Part shown: piece after piece, positions 14,080 through 14,611 of the stretch
Layout: every line of letters begins with the position of its first letter
How positions within the stretch are numbered: the stretch's first letter is position 1
Source: Lachnospiraceae bacterium
GTDB lineage: Bacteria > Bacillota > Clostridia > Lachnospirales > Lachnospiraceae
Assembly: GCA_029068665.1 (NCBI GenBank)
Contig: JAIECC010000369.1
Location: 1 to 14,611, forward strand
DNA length: 14,611 nucleotides
Reading direction: 5' to 3'
Position numbers and translations under genes: made by a program
The notes under the pieces: model-generated
Seen by the model: the letters and a program-made list of their open reading frames with translations, nothing else
Told to the model about the DNA's origin: nothing
Databases searched by the model: none

Positions 14080-14185
14080 AATTGAAGCAAAACCATGTAA
14101 AGAGAAGCGCCCTGATACCGGGTTGAACGGGAACAAGGTGGCATGGAGTGTTACAATACAATAAGAAAAGTAAGGAGAGAAGGCA

Positions 14186-14611
14186 ATGGATTACAATATC
14201 AGCTTTGATTACAGCAATGCAAGATTTATGGTTTCAGATGATAATCTGAAGGCAATGAGCAAGCGGGTATTAGATGCAAAGGAAGTGCTGGTCAACCGTA
14301 CTGGTGCAGGTAAAGATTTTCTGGGATGGTTAGATCTTCCGATTAATTATGATAAGGAAGAATTTGAGAGAATTAAGAAAGCAGCCAAGAAGATTCAGAG
14401 TGATTCTGAGATTTTGATTGTTATTGGTATCGGCGGTTCTTATCTGGGTGCAAGAGCAGCTATTGAGGCATTGCGCCACAGCTTCTATAATGTCATTGAT
14501 AAGGATATGCGTAAGACTCCGCAGATTTTCTTTGCAGGTAACAATATTAGTTCTACCTATCTGGAGCATTTGCTGGAAGTAGTTGGGGACCGGGAGTTTT
14601 CCATCAAAGTA
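14186..14611 (+). CDS. pgi: Glucose-6-phosphate isomerase (3' partial)
   Basis: The first 142 codons of phosphoglucose isomerase, which interconverts glucose 6-phosphate and fructose 6-phosphate in glycolysis. The open frame runs off the end of the window. The N-terminus (MDYNISFDYSNARFMVSDD) and the SIS-domain string VIGIGGSYLGARAAIEAL (about 74-91), with the phosphate-binding Gly/Ser residues, are typical of Firmicutes PGI. AAGGAG (14172-14177) precedes the ATG correctly. It has its own promoter and is not linked to the deacetylase gene. The catalytic Glu and His residues lie beyond the window. Confidence 0.95.
   Translation, partial: MDYNISFDYSNARFMVSDDNLKAMSKRVLDAKEVLVNRTGAGKDFLGWLDLPINYDKEEFERIKKAAKKIQSDSEILIVIGIGGSYLGARAAIEALRHSFYNVIDKDMRKTPQIFFAGNNISSTYLEHLLEVVGDREFSIKV

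Noticed and set aside
14100..14150. T-box-like string GGTGGCATGG in the pgi leader
   Set aside because: The match to the T-box sequence is loose, there is no specifier stem and no terminator follows; pgi is not a tRNA-linked gene.
1..14611. CRISPR arrays, insertion sequences, tRNA or rRNA genes
   Set aside because: No regularly spaced repeats, transposase motifs, terminal inverted repeats or tRNA cloverleaf were seen on reading both strands.

Overview
The window looks like chromosomal DNA from a Gram-positive anaerobe of the class Clostridia, most likely a member of the Lachnospiraceae. Reasons are the moderate G+C with strong AGGAGG-type ribosome sites, the agr-type two-component system, the clostridial type of MurG, a PdaA-type deacetylase typical of spore formers, and several lipoproteins with acidic, serine-rich linkers. 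No phage, insertion sequence, CRISPR array, tRNA or rRNA gene was seen.

Layout. 1-1793: the 3' part of a GHKL sensor kinase (it enters from upstream of the window) and its LytTR response regulator. 1796-3220: a strong promoter, a small four-cysteine TSCPD protein and murG, closed by a long hairpin at 3206-3239. 3260-5291, minus strand: a four-gene unit of an ECF sigma factor, a probable membrane anti-sigma factor and two small membrane proteins. 5292-5718: a non-coding stretch holding what looks like a free-standing structured RNA of about 105 nt with its own -10 element and an intrinsic terminator, followed by a separate promoter. 5719-7504: a Fic adenylyltransferase with a built-in inhibitory helix, then mtnN and luxS, ending in a terminator. 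7676-12014: a large lipoprotein, an MTA/SAH deaminase, a second lipoprotein with BspA-type leucine-rich repeats, and a possible 24-codon gene, ending near a hairpin. 12223-14024: a membrane protein with a long charged tail and a PdaA-like polysaccharide deacetylase. 14051-14611: a strong promoter and the 5' part of pgi.

How the genes fit together. MtnN splits S-adenosylhomocysteine (SAH) and LuxS converts the resulting S-ribosylhomocysteine to homocysteine and the AI-2 precursor. The MtaD-type deaminase about 1.7 kb downstream of luxS offers a second way of removing SAH or methylthioadenosine, so this part of the window is centred on the activated methyl cycle. The ECF unit, MurG, the deacetylase and the lipoproteins are envelope genes, and the agr-type pair is a signalling system whose peptide gene is not visible here.

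The least explained parts are the structured RNA at about 5502-5607, the placing of a class III Fic enzyme at the head of mtnN-luxS, and the two lipoproteins that share Asp/Gly-rich short motifs. All family calls are from reading the translated sequence; no database search was run.
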